Positions 1 through 15,000 of a stretch of 64,000 nucleotides of DNA are shown here, piece by piece. Numbering within the stretch: the first letter of the stretch is position 1; every line of letters starts with the position of its first letter. The DNA lies in the NCBI GenBank assembly GCA_964247055.1, contig OZ176054.1:4216001-4280000 (forward strand). Reading direction: 5' to 3'. The notes beneath the pieces are model-generated. The model worked only from the letters and a program-made list of their open reading frames with translations, was not told the origin of the DNA and did no database searches. The translations under genes were made by a program, and so were the position numbers. This DNA is from Paragordius varius (lineage: Eukaryota > Nematomorpha).

Positions 1-3000
1 ACTTAAATTTTTAGAAGCAAGCGCTTTTCCGCCAAAAATTAATGATTTCCTATTATTTATGTTACTAATTTATTCATTATAATAGCAAATAAAAAATACT
101 GTATAATTATAAATATGACTAGTTTCAATCCACAAATGGGGAATGGTTATGAAGTAATAATATATATTTGTATTAAACATATAAACTTCAAGTCTGATAA
201 ATTGAAAAGAAATATTTTTTAAAAAAAGTTACCCATAGCTATAGAAGTTATGATTTTGCCACAAGTGATGGCTATATCATTAACCAATGTCCCTGCATCA
301 TATCCCGGCAATGAACATATAATTAAGGGTGAATTACAATCAATCTATTATTAAATGTGTGTACATACTTCATTTTCAATAATGTTCTTTAGATTTAGGA
401 CATTATCGGGTAATTGATTCAAAAAATCACAGTTAAACACACTGTTTATAAACATCCTTCCGTATTCAATAAATCGATCTGGTTGTAACAATTTCATAAC
501 AATTAATTTATGTAGAGCTTGTTCTTGGGCATCATTTTTATCCATTGAAACTGTCGTAAATAGGTGTTGCAAAAAGATATCCATATTCTCACTTTCATTG
601 TATTTGATAAACAAATTTTTGATATCGCTCGGATTCTGTAATTATATATATAAAAATCGATTTTACAGTGAAATATGGTTTGATTTTGGGCAACGATATA
701 ACATCCAATAAATTCTGTTTCATATCAGATGAAACATCTACGGGCAATTCTATTTCAGGGGTCGATAGAAAATTGTTGGATAGTAAATATGAAATTACTT
801 GTTCCGAACAACTATGATATTATAGTTATAAAACAATACTTGGGTTTATAAAATTTTAAATACATCAAAGCGTTATTCAAGGCATATAAAAGTTTGTCAT
901 CGTTCAAGAGACATTTACCAAAACTGACAAATAAATTTTTTATCAGCTGCAAAAGGAATTGAGTCAAATCCTCGCTAATTAACAGTTCCTTGAAAGTAAC
1001 CAATGTTTGTTGAAATATTTTTAGGAATTGACATAATGAAAACATATACATGTCATTTATCTAAAAGATATAGTTAACATCATAAACATACCTTTTGAAA
1101 GTTTTTTGTAGCAAAATAAAGATCGGCTATATTAGCTGTTAATAATTCATATTTTTCAAACATATATTTAATTTCATTCATTAATTTAACATTTTCATTC
1201 AATTTTTCCGATATGGATTTAGCCTCTGAATTTATATTCTCAATTGTGTTTATCAGCGTGTCATCGTCAATCAAATTTTTTGCTTTACATTGATTCAAAA
1301 TTTCTAACAAATCTTTCTCCAAATTATGCAATTTCGTTTTATAAACATCTAACATATATAATAAAGATTAACTTTCCAAAGCATTTAATTCCGTACGCCT
1401 TGTTTCCAGATCTGGATTAATAAAGGACAATAGACTTGTCATACATTGAGATTGTAGGCCGGATTTAGTTAAATTAAAATTGATATAAACTACACGAGAA
1501 CAAATCTCAGGCGAAAATATGTGCTAAAGATTATTAATAAATTAATTCCTACGTTTGCACTTTTGGTCGATAAATACAAAACGAACGACGGTGATAAATC
1601 GATTTCAAGATCACCCAAAGACACTAATAAGCGTCCAGCAGTTTTTCTGATTTCTTTGTTTAAAATGGAATATATAATAGGATCAATATTTTCTGCGTCC
1701 TGTATGAGCAACGGATTCCCAAATCTCAAACAACTTTCCAAATTTTTTTGAAACACATTATCCAAAAAACTAGAATTTATAATGTCAAAATAACCTTGTG
1801 ATGATTAATTTTTTATTTTGAGTTTTGTAATAATCTATGAGAAAATCGGTTGCTTTATTGTTCGGATCAATGATTAACGGATTGCGTAAATTTAACCCAT
1901 TCAGTTTTTGAGAATACCATTTTATCATTAAAACATTTTCCAGAAACAGGGGATCGGTCTCTTGCTTCCTACTTATTAAATAATATATAATAAATTTAAA
2001 CGTATCGGTTGCATCGCTCTTGATATTTTCCTTCATACTAAGATAATTCAATATATAATTGTAATTGGAAAATTCTTCCCGGTACAATAAATTGTTGGAT
2101 GAAATAATGTTAAGCCATTCATTAAAGATTTTTTTTCGGAAATATTGATCAAAGTATCCACAATAAACCAAAAAAGCTGATGACAATAACACATCTCCAG
2201 GTAACGTAGATAAAAATCGGGAAAACGAATTTGTACTTATTTCCCATCTCCGACTTTCTGACATCAAATTATTTAAAAGTGTGGTACATCGGTTCACCTT
2301 AAAATAAAAAATAATATTTAAAGATAAGATTTTTATATGAATTATGACGGATAGAGAGCAAATGCTATAAATTTAATCTTTTTGGTATAAATGAGTAATT
2401 TGTTAAGAAATTTAATAAAATTTTATCTAACGTAAATTAATTCATATTTAATAAGATATATTATTTTACACCTTTGACTTAATAGTATCCATGTGCATTT
2501 TAATATTTTGGATTTCTGATATCAATAGGGCATATTCCTGCTTACAACGATTTATTGAATCCTCATAATTTTTTATAATGGTATCCATTTCCGAGTTTTT
2601 AACCCGAGTTAATTTTGCTTCGTTCTCTAGAATTTTCAATTCTTGATTCAAAGGATCCAATTTATTTAAAACGTCAGCATAGTTTACCTCGAAATAAAAA
2701 AATATTAAAAACTTGCGCGATTGCCCATTTAACTAATGGTCCACATGCCTGACTAGCCCTAGCTATTTTTTCGACATTGTAATCAGGGTTGGATAAGTAG
2801 GATTGGGTAAATTTACTTTTGAGATTTTCACTAAAATAAAATTAGCTATATCAACTAACTCGATATTTTCCGTGTTAAAATTTAAGATTTGTGATATAAA
2901 ATTTTCGCGCATTAAAACACTTCGTAGTGCCTTCCAATCAGAAATATTTTCGCCGAGTAACATACAAACAGATTCCACGGCTAATTTCACCAATATCGGG

Positions 3001-6000
3001 GGATTACTCATAGATTTTATTTCTACCAAAGGCTGTTTTTTAATATTTTTCACGGCTAAAGACAATAGTTAACAAATATTTATTAACCTTGTTGCGATTC
3101 AATGATGGCAGGTTCAACTTCTGATATTTTAGCCATAACTATTTCTTTATTTTTTGCAATAATTTCTTCTTTTTTCTATAATAGTCAAATAATATCAGTA
3201 AAAAATAATTGTTGATAAAATTAAGTATATATATACCTTTAATTCCTCCTGTAAATCATGGGAAATTTTCTTTTTACTCTCGGCTTCTTGTTGTTCATCA
3301 ACCTGTTTTTAATATGAGATTAGTAAGTGTTACAATAGCGCTTAAATAAATAATAAGTTAGAATGAATTAAAATGAGTTTAACTTTTAAAGTAGCATATT
3401 TTATTATTTTTTAGAAAATAATTAACATGAGATACGATATATGAGCAAAGGGCATAACAATTCACTGCCAAATGCGATTGAATGATTATATAACTTATTA
3501 AGCCATTTTACTTTTATAAACATAGATGTATAATAATGTTATTACCATATCTTTTAATTTTTGATTGGCTAAATTCTCCTTTTCAACCAGCTCGGAATGT
3601 TTTAGATCTAATGATTCTTGTAATAATTCCACTTGAATTAAAGTATCTTTTATTTTATTTATTCCAACAGTTAAATGGAGTTGTTCGGATTCTAAATCTT
3701 CCAATTTTTCCTTGTATAAATGAATCTTAAAAATTATATTAAATTTTATGATACAAAAATGTGCAAAAAGTCGAGAAAGTGTTTAGGTGTGATACTAATT
3801 TGAGATACATTGTACGATGATACAATTTTTCCGACACATTTATGAATTCCAAGTATGGCATTTATTAAAGCATCGTAATTTGGATCTCGTGGTCGAGATG
3901 AACTATAAAAATAAATTTAACTTGGTTTTACCTTTGGAAAAAGTCTAATTTCTTTGTCATATTAACACTAATTTTGGACAAGGTTTCATCGGACCAATCG
4001 CCCAACCAAATAATGATACACCGATTAAAAAGTGCAGGTGAAGTGAAGGATTTTTCTTTCAACAGCGTAATTAATGGATTCATGGTGAAAACAACGTGAA
4101 GATTCTTTATAACCTACAAAATATACTATGCATTAGTAAAATAACAAAGAGATTAAAACCGTTTTTAATTTTTTTGAAATGATCTTTGACAATATTACTT
4201 CCAATTTCATTGTTTTTTTAAATTAAAAACATACTTAATATTCTTTTTTAAATATAATCCTAGTAGCATTATAATTTTATTATCACAATAAAAGAAATAA
4301 ACCCACCTGCATAGTGAACCATGCGTATAATTCTTCATTTGTGTTCAGGATTTGACCATATTTTTGGGCACTTTCTCTACAGCAATTCATAAGGTTTATC
4401 ATAGCTTCACCTTCAAACAGCCCAGGAATCTATGTGAGTCATTTAATCAAAAACTAAACCTCTCCATTAGCTAGAAGCGTATTTAATTTTTCCAAGAAAG
4501 ATGGATTTAAATTATTCAATTCATTTATGATAAACACAATAATCTCGCCATTGCATCCAACCCGTTTCAATAGCTTTCGAAGGTCTTCATCAAAATCTTC
4601 CCCAGTGTATTTTTTGTGAATCTAAAATTTCGATGATTTATGATACCTTAAGTTGAAAAGTTTTCATTCCATTCATCCAAGCTGCAAATTTGCACATGGT
4701 TGTTTTTCCTCCACCACTTGTCCCAATGAGAAGTAAATGACCCTTAAAAATAATTCAAACAAAAAACTTGTGGCTGTTTAAATACTCGATCAATTCGTAT
4801 CAAATATTCCAATAAATCGTCATACATAGTTATGTTTGTTTCAACCTCTTCCTCGTTAAAAGTCTATAATATAAATTTAAGGTAAAAAACTTTTAAACGT
4901 GCAGTGGCATAATTACCAATATCATTAACGCTAACAACTTGATAATTTTTGGACAGCCAATCGCTAAAAATTATGGGACGCTTTAATACTGATTTACCAA
5001 CATTAAAATATTTAAATGCAATGTTATCGATAGTATTGCTAACCCAATCAACATCATCTCGGGATATTAATCTAACAACCATTACAAAAGAAATAACCTA
5101 TCGCTAAATATACGGAGTCCTTCATATACCCATAATGTCACGATAAAATCAATGGAAAGTTCTTCGTTTTTCATAAAAACGTGATACAAGCCTTTCACCC
5201 ACCGACTTAATTCACGCGGACTAAATATGTAATGCGGTTGAACATTTTGATTGTAGCGTTCCTATGTAAAACATAAGACTTTGAATATACTTGAATAATT
5301 GAATAAAACTCAATCATGGCATTTGTTATGGCTGAATCGATATTGGCACAATTCGGACATAATTTAAATAAACTTTTATTGAAAACACTGTAGATCTGAT
5401 ACAATGATTCATTATCGGGGTAATCAATGTAAAGAACGGAACAATGTTTTAAGAATCTGAATATATTATGAGGGGAAAAAACCTATTATCAAGTGGTTTT
5501 CGACCCGGGTCAGTTGGTGGATTACAAGCTCCCAAGATAACAATTCTTTCCATATGTATCCAAATATATTCACCGTTGGCACCTTGTTTGTAAAACCCTT
5601 TTTGCTCAATAATACCACGCAGAAACGATATAACCTTTTGTGTCCCTAAAAAGGTGTGGTTAAATAAAAATTCAATACCATATTTATCCATATCCGGTAA
5701 ATTAATTTCGTCACAAAACAAAATAATAGTTTTGTGATAATGGACCGGAGCAAATGTGGTACCTAATGGAGTTTTCGTGTATTCACAATAATGCTCCAAA
5801 ACTTTTATGATGTTATGTGATGTAGTGGCGCTGGAAAAACTATACCCCACAACTTCATAATCGTCAAGAAATCTTGAAGCACTCAAAATTGTCATAGTTT
5901 TCCCCCCTCCTGGCGGGCCACACAATATTATGGGCTTATTAGATTTGACTAAACTGGTTAACAATCGTTCATTCCTTAATGTGTCATTGGTTGGAATAAT

Positions 6001-9000
6001 GCAATTTGGAGACACTATTTCTTGGGGTTCAATGGTAACCGTGGGAACTCGATCAGATATTTTAACCCAATCACCTTTCGAATTTATTTCATAATTTAAT
6101 ATAGGTATAGGGAAATGTATCGTTACTATATCCCTGATATAGGATACAAATTTGTTACGTTCAACTAAATTACAATCACCAGCAAATGACCATACAATGG
6201 AATACAAAATGTAAGCTTGTAAAAAATTTTCAATATTGGATTCCTAAAATACATATATGTATATTTATATTAACGTCATAAAAATTTTCATTCATAGCTA
6301 TATTAGTATCCAATTCATGCAAGGCATTGACAAATATATGGGTAAATGAATTAAATGATCGGACGCATGATAATTCCATAATATGTGTGAGATTTTGTGC
6401 AAAGCTAAAGCATTTATCTAATAACTTGGATATTTCAAGTTTTTCAAAAACTTTTACCATTACTTCTAATATCTATGGAAATAAAAAATTGAATAACTTT
6501 AGGGTTTATGTGTGCATCATTTTTGCTCATATCAAGTATTTGTGTAGGCATTTGACTGAATTTTTGAACATCGGATATAAAACGTATAAGGTACATGGAT
6601 AAATCAACCGTAGACTTATCAAAACATACCATTCCACATCTAGATATGGTAGCCATAGTGGCATAAGTAATATTCGTAACTTCAAACAAAATTCGAATCT
6701 AAAATAGTTTTTAAGAAAGAATAAACATTGTTTAGCAACGGCAAACGTTCCCCGTTTGGCAGCGTTAAAATTTTGTTATCATCCAATACACTGTTCAAAT
6801 TTTCAACCCATTCAGGATCAATATCTCCATCAAATATAATCCAATGAAAAGCATCCGAATTTGCACGGGAATTATTTATAATTCTAACAATACAAATAAA
6901 ACAACTACTTTCTCAACGTAGCTGTAAAAACTCCATCAGTCCATTCCCGTGTATTGATATCCAAAAAACCATATAGCGCCTCTTTTGTCAATGATTTTGG
7001 TTCAATTACATGATAACTACAAATGTTGGGGGTATCTATAATTAAACGTTAAATTTTATTTTTACCAGTTAAATGTTGAAGGGTAGTGAATAAGGATTTG
7101 ATGGCACTACTTTTTCCACTACCAGATGGACCCAACAATATCACTCCATGGTATATTTGAATAAGGCCATAAAGTTGAAAAACTTTGGATACCCAAATAT
7201 TCTGTATACGAAAAATTAAATATATTATTACAGTTAAATTTGAAATTCTAAAGACAAAACGTAAAAAACTAAGGTAATAAAAGATTATTTTTAAAATAAC
7301 TTAACTATTTGTGTTGCTAAATATGGTATGGAGATAATTGGCAAAATCAATTTTTAAATTGTAATCCTCATGAGAAAATTGTCTCTTGATTTTTAGGTTT
7401 TGTCTTTATTATTTTATTTTTTTACCGTAATAATTGATAATAAACGGTGTTAGTTAAATGAGTACTTACACTGTTTTGAAAGTCATATTTATAGTTTGGA
7501 TACAAAGTAGGACATGATTGAAATGATAAGTTCAAACTCTTGCAACTTTTTTCCAATTCAGCCAATATTTTGTCGTCAATGTTTTTGGGTGATTGAGAAA
7601 AGGTGAAAAAATCGTTGAGTATACCTTGAAACAAGAGTAAATCCCTATTTAACAATTTAGGTGTTATAGTATCATATAATCCACGCAATACAATATCATT
7701 CTCAAATTCAATGGTGTGTTCATTGGTTACATCGGACTGTTTCATTATTCTACCAGCACTAGTTAACATACTTTTGATGGCTCTCAATCCAAAATCATAA
7801 TGGGACATGCGTGATAATTGCTCGTTACACAAATAAAATATATTGACAATTTTTTTGGCTAATATTTCAGCATAATTGAATCCCTACATTTATATAGAAT
7901 GGTTATGATACCTGTATCAATAAGGATATTTCAACAATCGTTAAGTTATCGGAATGAAGCATGGCAAATTTTTTGAAAAGTTTTTTAAGGTTGTCAGGTA
8001 AGAGAGAACGACCAATGTAATTTGGATTCATGGTTATAAATATGGCAGAGTTAGGATGTAATTTTATTTCTTTTGATAAAATCTCCAAGGACAATTGACC
8101 ATTATCTAGGGAATTAAGGGTAAGTAAAACTTGATTTAGATTCATACAATGCTGATTGTATGTTTTCAATCTGTTGAGATACGGCAGACATTATACCTTC
8201 TTCCAATCTATTAAATTCATCAAAACATCCCCAGGATCCGACCTGGCACAATCCCATAAATATGCGACATAGTGCCTATATTAAAATAGGTTAATAGTAG
8301 GAATATATAGCATTAATCTAAAAAAAGTATGGTAAGAAAAGTTATAAACATATTTTTTGACGGAACATCGTTCCAATATTTCTGTAAATACGGCCAACAA
8401 TCTTTGTATGGGAATAGAATAATCTATATTTATACCTGGAAATCAAAATTTTCATCACAATTGAATACAACAACCATCCTTCCCAGCAATTGTCCCAATG
8501 ATTTAACCGATTCAGTTTTTCCCGTACCCGCGGGCCCTAAAAAACAATTAAAAAAATGTCATATATACCAAACGGAGATCCACCCAATCTTTGGTGAAGG
8601 GCCTGTGTCATGCACAAGTAAAATTGATTGGTTAAATCGGTCCAAATTAACTTGTCATAAGTACCCAAATATTCCCAGCCATATAGGAATTCGGCAGATG
8701 CCATTTTAATTTTTACAAGATCGGTATAATTCCTATATGTTATGCGAATTTTTATACTCCATGGTCTCGTTAGTTAGGTAATATCTTATTTGTCGTATCC
8801 ATTCAAAATCAGTGCTAGATTTTATATTATTTCCCAACAAACTTTTAACCAATTTTTTGTAATGTACCAAATCTGTAATCTATCAAATAAAACCACCATG
8901 AATTTACTAAATGTTCAATTTTCTTGCAAATCAATGGGATCAGATTGTTTTGCAGCAAGGCAGATAAGTGTTTGATAAGCGCACATATATTTTCTAATAA

Positions 9001-12000
9001 ATTTGGCAAGCTTTGTGCCGAAAATGATTTCTCAATATCTTCCGTCATTAGTATGTAAGCCGTCAATGTTATAATTTGCATCTATGAAAATGTACATAAA
9101 AAATACCTCATAAGTTTCAATCCACTTATTTATGTTACTAACGTTCACGGTTTGAAAACTACCAATGGATTCTTTAAATAAATGGCAAGAATCAATCAAA
9201 TGTTTGGCCAAAGTTTTTTTCGTATTTATTTCAAAGAGCATCAACCATTCATTAACTTGCATGGGTGAAGCCTTATTCAAATTTATGTTTTCTGTCAACA
9301 CAATCGATTCACCTTCTTTGGATGCAAATCCTGTTATGATAACCTCGAAAGAATTTTCCGTAAAATCAATTGAATTTATGCCATTATACATCTTTTTAAG
9401 ATGTCGTTGAATTTTCACTAAATCCACTGAGTTTCCAACAATTTCAAGCAAATCTTCATCGCCAACAAAGTAAAATCTGATATATATAAAAAATACAAAC
9501 TAACCTTGGAAAAACATCTCTTTTCTTTTCCAAATAATCTTTTAACGATTTTTGAATCTTTAAAAGTAAATCCAAAATCCGTTCAATTGTTTTTTGGCAT
9601 CCTTGTATATTAAGAATTTCTATGATAAGGCGAGTCCCAGTTGCACGCTTCATTAGTGACAAAAAATCATTGCTTAAGCTATAAATAAGAATAGAGTTAT
9701 ATATAACTATATTAAAATAAGCGATGTGGTTATTAAAATAATCTAATATATTCCAAACCTCTGAAATTTTAGCGTTTCATTCGGTAACAAATTCTTAATG
9801 TCCAAATTATGAGAAAAGATGCTATCCAAATAAACCCATTTCCTTTGCATTTCCATCCAAATTTCAAACAGTACATTCAATCGAGATAGCTTATCCTCCC
9901 AGAAAAGCGTGTCTTCCTCAAATTGTCGATAATACGGAGATAATTTCATTGAATTTAACCCATTGAGATGTTCATTAATTAGGTTAAAAAAGGTGTCCCA
10001 ATTCGATATGAGTTGACATTTGTTTTTGTACAAAACAAGGCTAAGAGTATAATTTTGCCATACCTCTTTTACCTGTTATGTTATAAAATATTTTTAGAAA
10101 AATATGCGATATAAACCTGAAATAAATATTGTTCCAAAGCCATTTCCCCACGTGCAATGTTGATAAGTTCACGCATAGCTGAATCATTTTCCAAAATCTT
10201 TAGATCCCATACATCACCAAGCATCATTTCATTTAGGTTAATGTGGGTCCCTAACGTCGAACTATTCTGAAAAAGTCTATTATATAGGTTAGTTAAAAAA
10301 TACTTTTTCCAATGTCTTTCTTTAATAGTGTCATTTTTTAATTCAACAATGTATATATTAATCTTAAGTAATTTTTGTATATAAGTTTCCCAATACTCAT
10401 ACACTGAAAAATGTTTCATGTGAACAGGCATATTCTTTAAATCCGATAAAATAGAATCCAACGATTGACGTACCTAAGTTATATATTAATACATATTAAT
10501 ACATTTCGAGCTTGTATCATTATCCAAGGTGTTTCTTTCAAATTTTTAATTTTATCAGAAAGAGCGTTTATATTCGCCCAAAATTCGGATAAAACCTTAA
10601 CATCTTCCAGTATATTGTTTAAACTTTCATTTGAGATATCTAAGTTATATAAACTTAAAAATAAACTTTTATCCAATAAATTAAGGACAATTTTGGCATT
10701 TTCAATATTATTTTTTTCTGCCATGTATCCCTGGACTTTATGCTCAAAATTTGTCATTTGATCCAACGCATGTGATGGATTGATTGATATATCAGTGGGT
10801 TTGATTTTTTTCCATTCATTTATTATGTTTTCATGTTTTACCGTGAGTAGGCGATATTCTTCACAAATTTTTTCTTGCCATATAGTCGACTAAACAGTAA
10901 TAAAAATTAAGACAATATGAAAAGAACAATAAAATTTATTTAAAGAACAATTTTTAGACTTGATTTTTTTAAATATAAATAATCGTTCGGGTTGCGAAAC
11001 AGGGATGATAAATTGGCACCATACATTTGTATTTTTTAATTGTAATAAAATTAAGAAATCAAGGATTAACTATATTGTTTTCTTAATAAAAAGGTTCCTT
11101 CATCTTTAAAATTTTAAATTTTACTCAAATCACGTTGGTAAAAAAAGAAATAAATTTTTTACTGAACGTTCAATCGATTTATTATGCTTTGTGAGTAATT
11201 GGTAAAATGCATTCCATTCCCCTTCAACATTTTCGACATAAATCCATTCGAGGGGGAAATTGAATCGTTGTTTGGAAAGAAGTTTTTGTCCCTCCTTCAA
11301 AAGGTGCAACTTATCTTGCCATATTTGTGTATTGGCTGAATAGTTTTGTATATCGTTTATTAAAGCAATGGCTGAATTAGTTGTAACAATACTCTCCAAG
11401 TTTTTACTTTCCAAAATGTTACGAGCCTAAATTTATATAAACATTAAAAGCATATGGATTTTAATAAAGTTTTTAGAAAAATTAAATATTAGCAACAGTC
11501 TATTCTTAAAATAACTTTTGCGATCTTAAAAAACTGATTTTAGCTGTATTTAAATGATTTTTATTTTATGATAGGAGTAACTTTTAGATGTATGATAGAA
11601 AAAAATAAATCTGACATATAGCTTTCCTTATTAGAAAACTTTTGTATTATTATTACATTATACATATTTTCACTCGTGATAGCGGTCATGTTATACAACC
11701 TGTCTCGCCATAGAACTCTATCTATGGCGTCTTCTGCGTTAAGCTCGTATTCTGCTAGCTCTCTTTTTACTGTATCTATCCATTTCGTTTTAGGCCGCCC
11801 ACGTCCTCGTTTTCCCTCAACTATATAACCATCTATTATTTTTGCAATATAATTAGAATCTCTCCTTTCAATGTGCCCGAACCAACGTAGCCTATTTTTT
11901 GACATTCTTTCCACTATTAGTTTAACATCTGTGCTCCCACGAATAAATCTATTCTTAATTCTGTCCTTTCTTGTTACCCCACACATCATTCTAATCATTT

Positions 12001-15000
12001 TCATTTCAGTCACGTTAAAATGTCTTTCTTCGATTTTTTGACCACCCGCATCTGTGAATTATACATCATTGTGGGTTGAACAATTGAACTGTATATCTTA
12101 CCTTTCACTCTAACATCAATATTTTTTCCAATTTACACAACTGCTCTTTATTCGTAAATTAATATCATCAGTCAACGAACCATATGCACTTAACATAGCT
12201 CCCAAAAATTTGCAACTTTCTTTACCCTTCAGAACCCAACTATCATCAACTACCATTTCATGTTGTGGACCCCCAAAAGTAATAAGTTCGGTTTTTGCTT
12301 TGTTTACTTTCAGACCATGTTGATCCAGCATAACAACCCATCGGTTTACCGTTCGCTTTAACTCAATTAATGAATCAGACAAGATGATTATGTCAGCTGC
12401 ATACATTAAGTACCATCCTTAACTCACATTAACAACCTTGGCTACCTCGTCCATACAAATTATAAACAATAAGGGGCTGACTGATGAGCCTTGGTAGACT
12501 CCATGCTTTATTGAAAAGGGCTCTGATAAACCTTGTATTTAATCCTGGAGGTGTGGGATTCGTACATTATTTATAACGACTTAATATATTTCTGGCACCT
12601 TTTTACGACGGAGACTCCACCAAATAGTTTCTCTAGGAATCCTGTCAAACGCCTTCTCTATGTCATTTAAAACCCCGTGTAATTCTTTCTTTTTTTTCAA
12701 TGTGTTTTTCAATCAACCTCCTAACCGCATTTATAGAGTCTACTGCTGACTTTCCTGGCATGAAACCAAATTGATTTCCTTCTATAGATATCATTTTCCT
12801 GATTCGTTTTTCCATTATTTTTCAAACAATTTCATGGTGTGCGATATTAGTTTTATCCTACTATAGTTACTACATTCATTTATATCACCTTTTCCTTTAA
12901 ATAAAGGCACAGTTAAACTTTCCTTCCATTACACCGGGATTTCATAAGTTGAAACAATTTTATTAAAACCCCAAGAAATTTAATCCAGCGTTTCCAAGCA
13001 CTTTCCAACAATTTATATTTATGTCGTCCGATCCTACCTTGTTGTTTGGCATTTCTAACAAATTGGATTTTACCTCCTATTCTGTAATTGCTTCTATTGG
13101 TCTATCAGTAGCTTCAACTAGGTTTGGCAAAAATATCTCGCCTACCCCTTCAAAACTCACCAAGTACTCTTTCCATCTTTTTATTTCTACATTTTCGCAC
13201 AGCAAGTTTCCATCTTTTCCTTTTATTAATGTCGCATAATCTGTTAAACCCATCCTGCGTTTATTCCTTTGCTGCGCAACTTTATACACTTTGTTTAAAT
13301 CTTGCTTACTATTAACTCATCATAAAATAAATTCATCTTTTCTTTCTTAACCTGGCCGACTAATTTTTTCAATTCCTTATTTAAACTTTTATACTTATCT
13401 CTATCATCATCATTCCTTGTATGTCTCCATTTGTCAAAAGCCTTACCTTTTTCTCGTGACATCAATATTATTCTTTCATCGTAAAGCCAAGCCTCTCTGT
13501 ATACTTGAGATTTCCCGCCTTTTAATCCACAAACTAGAGTTCCTGCCTTTTTGATTAACTGACTTACTTTATCCCAATCACCATTTAACCCACCATCCTC
13601 GGCTAATCGTATTTCTTTTATAAAAGCATGCTATTTTTCAGATGATTTCTCTATTATAGTTTAAGTTTGGCACGACCTTACAGTCTATTACAAGCTTCAA
13701 TAAGTCTCTTGGGACTGGTATAAAATTTATTTGTGATTTGTATATGCCGCTTTTGTAAGTTACTAGATGAGTCTCTTTATTTTCGAAAAACGTGTTCGCT
13801 AAATTGTGGGATTGTGAAAATGTAAGCATATTAATTCCTTACTCGTTTCTTTCCCCATAAGAATGTCCCCCGTGCCATACTTCAAAAGATTTTCTACTTG
13901 AACGAAGATGACCATTAAAATCCCCACATAAAAACTTGATTCTGAGCTGAGGGAGAGCGACTAATTTTTCATCTAGAGTCTTGTAAAATTCCTCCTTTTC
14001 TTGTTTTGGTAAACCTATTGGATCATATATACTGAATACCGTTATGACCTCGTTACCTACCAAAATATCTAAATTCATGATTCGGCTGTTATAGCGTCTA
14101 ACCTCTTTAACCTGATTGGCCATTTTGGATTTAATGATAACTGCCACTCCATTTCGTCTGTCACTTTCACCTGAGTAATATAATCGATAATTTTCTTCCA
14201 AAGTCCTTGCTCCGTTTCCGCGGTCACGAGTCTCTTGTAATGCCAAAATATCTATATCTTTTTTCATTATTCTCACAATAATTTAACTTACTTTTCAATG
14301 AATCAACATTTAAACTAGCAAAACACAAGCATCCCATTTCTTTGTATTATTGGACACAACACCAAAACCGCGGCTGGCCAGGCCTGACCGGTTACTAATA
14401 TTCACATCAATATTCATTTGACAGCTTTAAACAAACAAACAAATAAAAATAATATTGAAGGGTCGAACTAATTATGACAAATTGATAGATGTTAAAAAAC
14501 CTAGGCTATAGGTAAAAACCTAAATTATATTTCGCAATAAAAAAAATTATAGCAAAAATTTATATATAAAACAAATTTATAAATCAAGGGTTCTTTTATG
14601 TATCAAAGTGAAAATTAAAGTAAAATATTTTATTAAAATTAAATTAAAGAACTGTGCTACAATACTTATCCAAGAATACAATCTATATATTTTAAGAGAA
14701 TATTAATAGGCAAATTATAGGAAATAAGGCTAACGGTAAGTCCTAAGTCCAAAACAAAATGTGAATAGGTATGTGTAAAAGTATAGGATAAGTGATAAAA
14801 GATAGAATAAAGTTAGAGAGTAAATAGATAACAATAGATAATTATAATAATTGGTATGAAAACTTTTGTATAATAATTAAATTTACTTGTGAAATGGTAT
14901 GAAAAAATTGGGTTATTTCATCGAAGAGCAAACGACTAAACTTGCTCAATATTTCCTTGTACCATAAATCAAATTTCAGGGTGATTTTGTTTTGTATTTT

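Noticed and set aside
12480-12520. CTGATGAG in the LINE as a further hammerhead core
   Set aside because: No hairpin and no GAAAC at the right distance; it is coding sequence of the reverse transcriptase.
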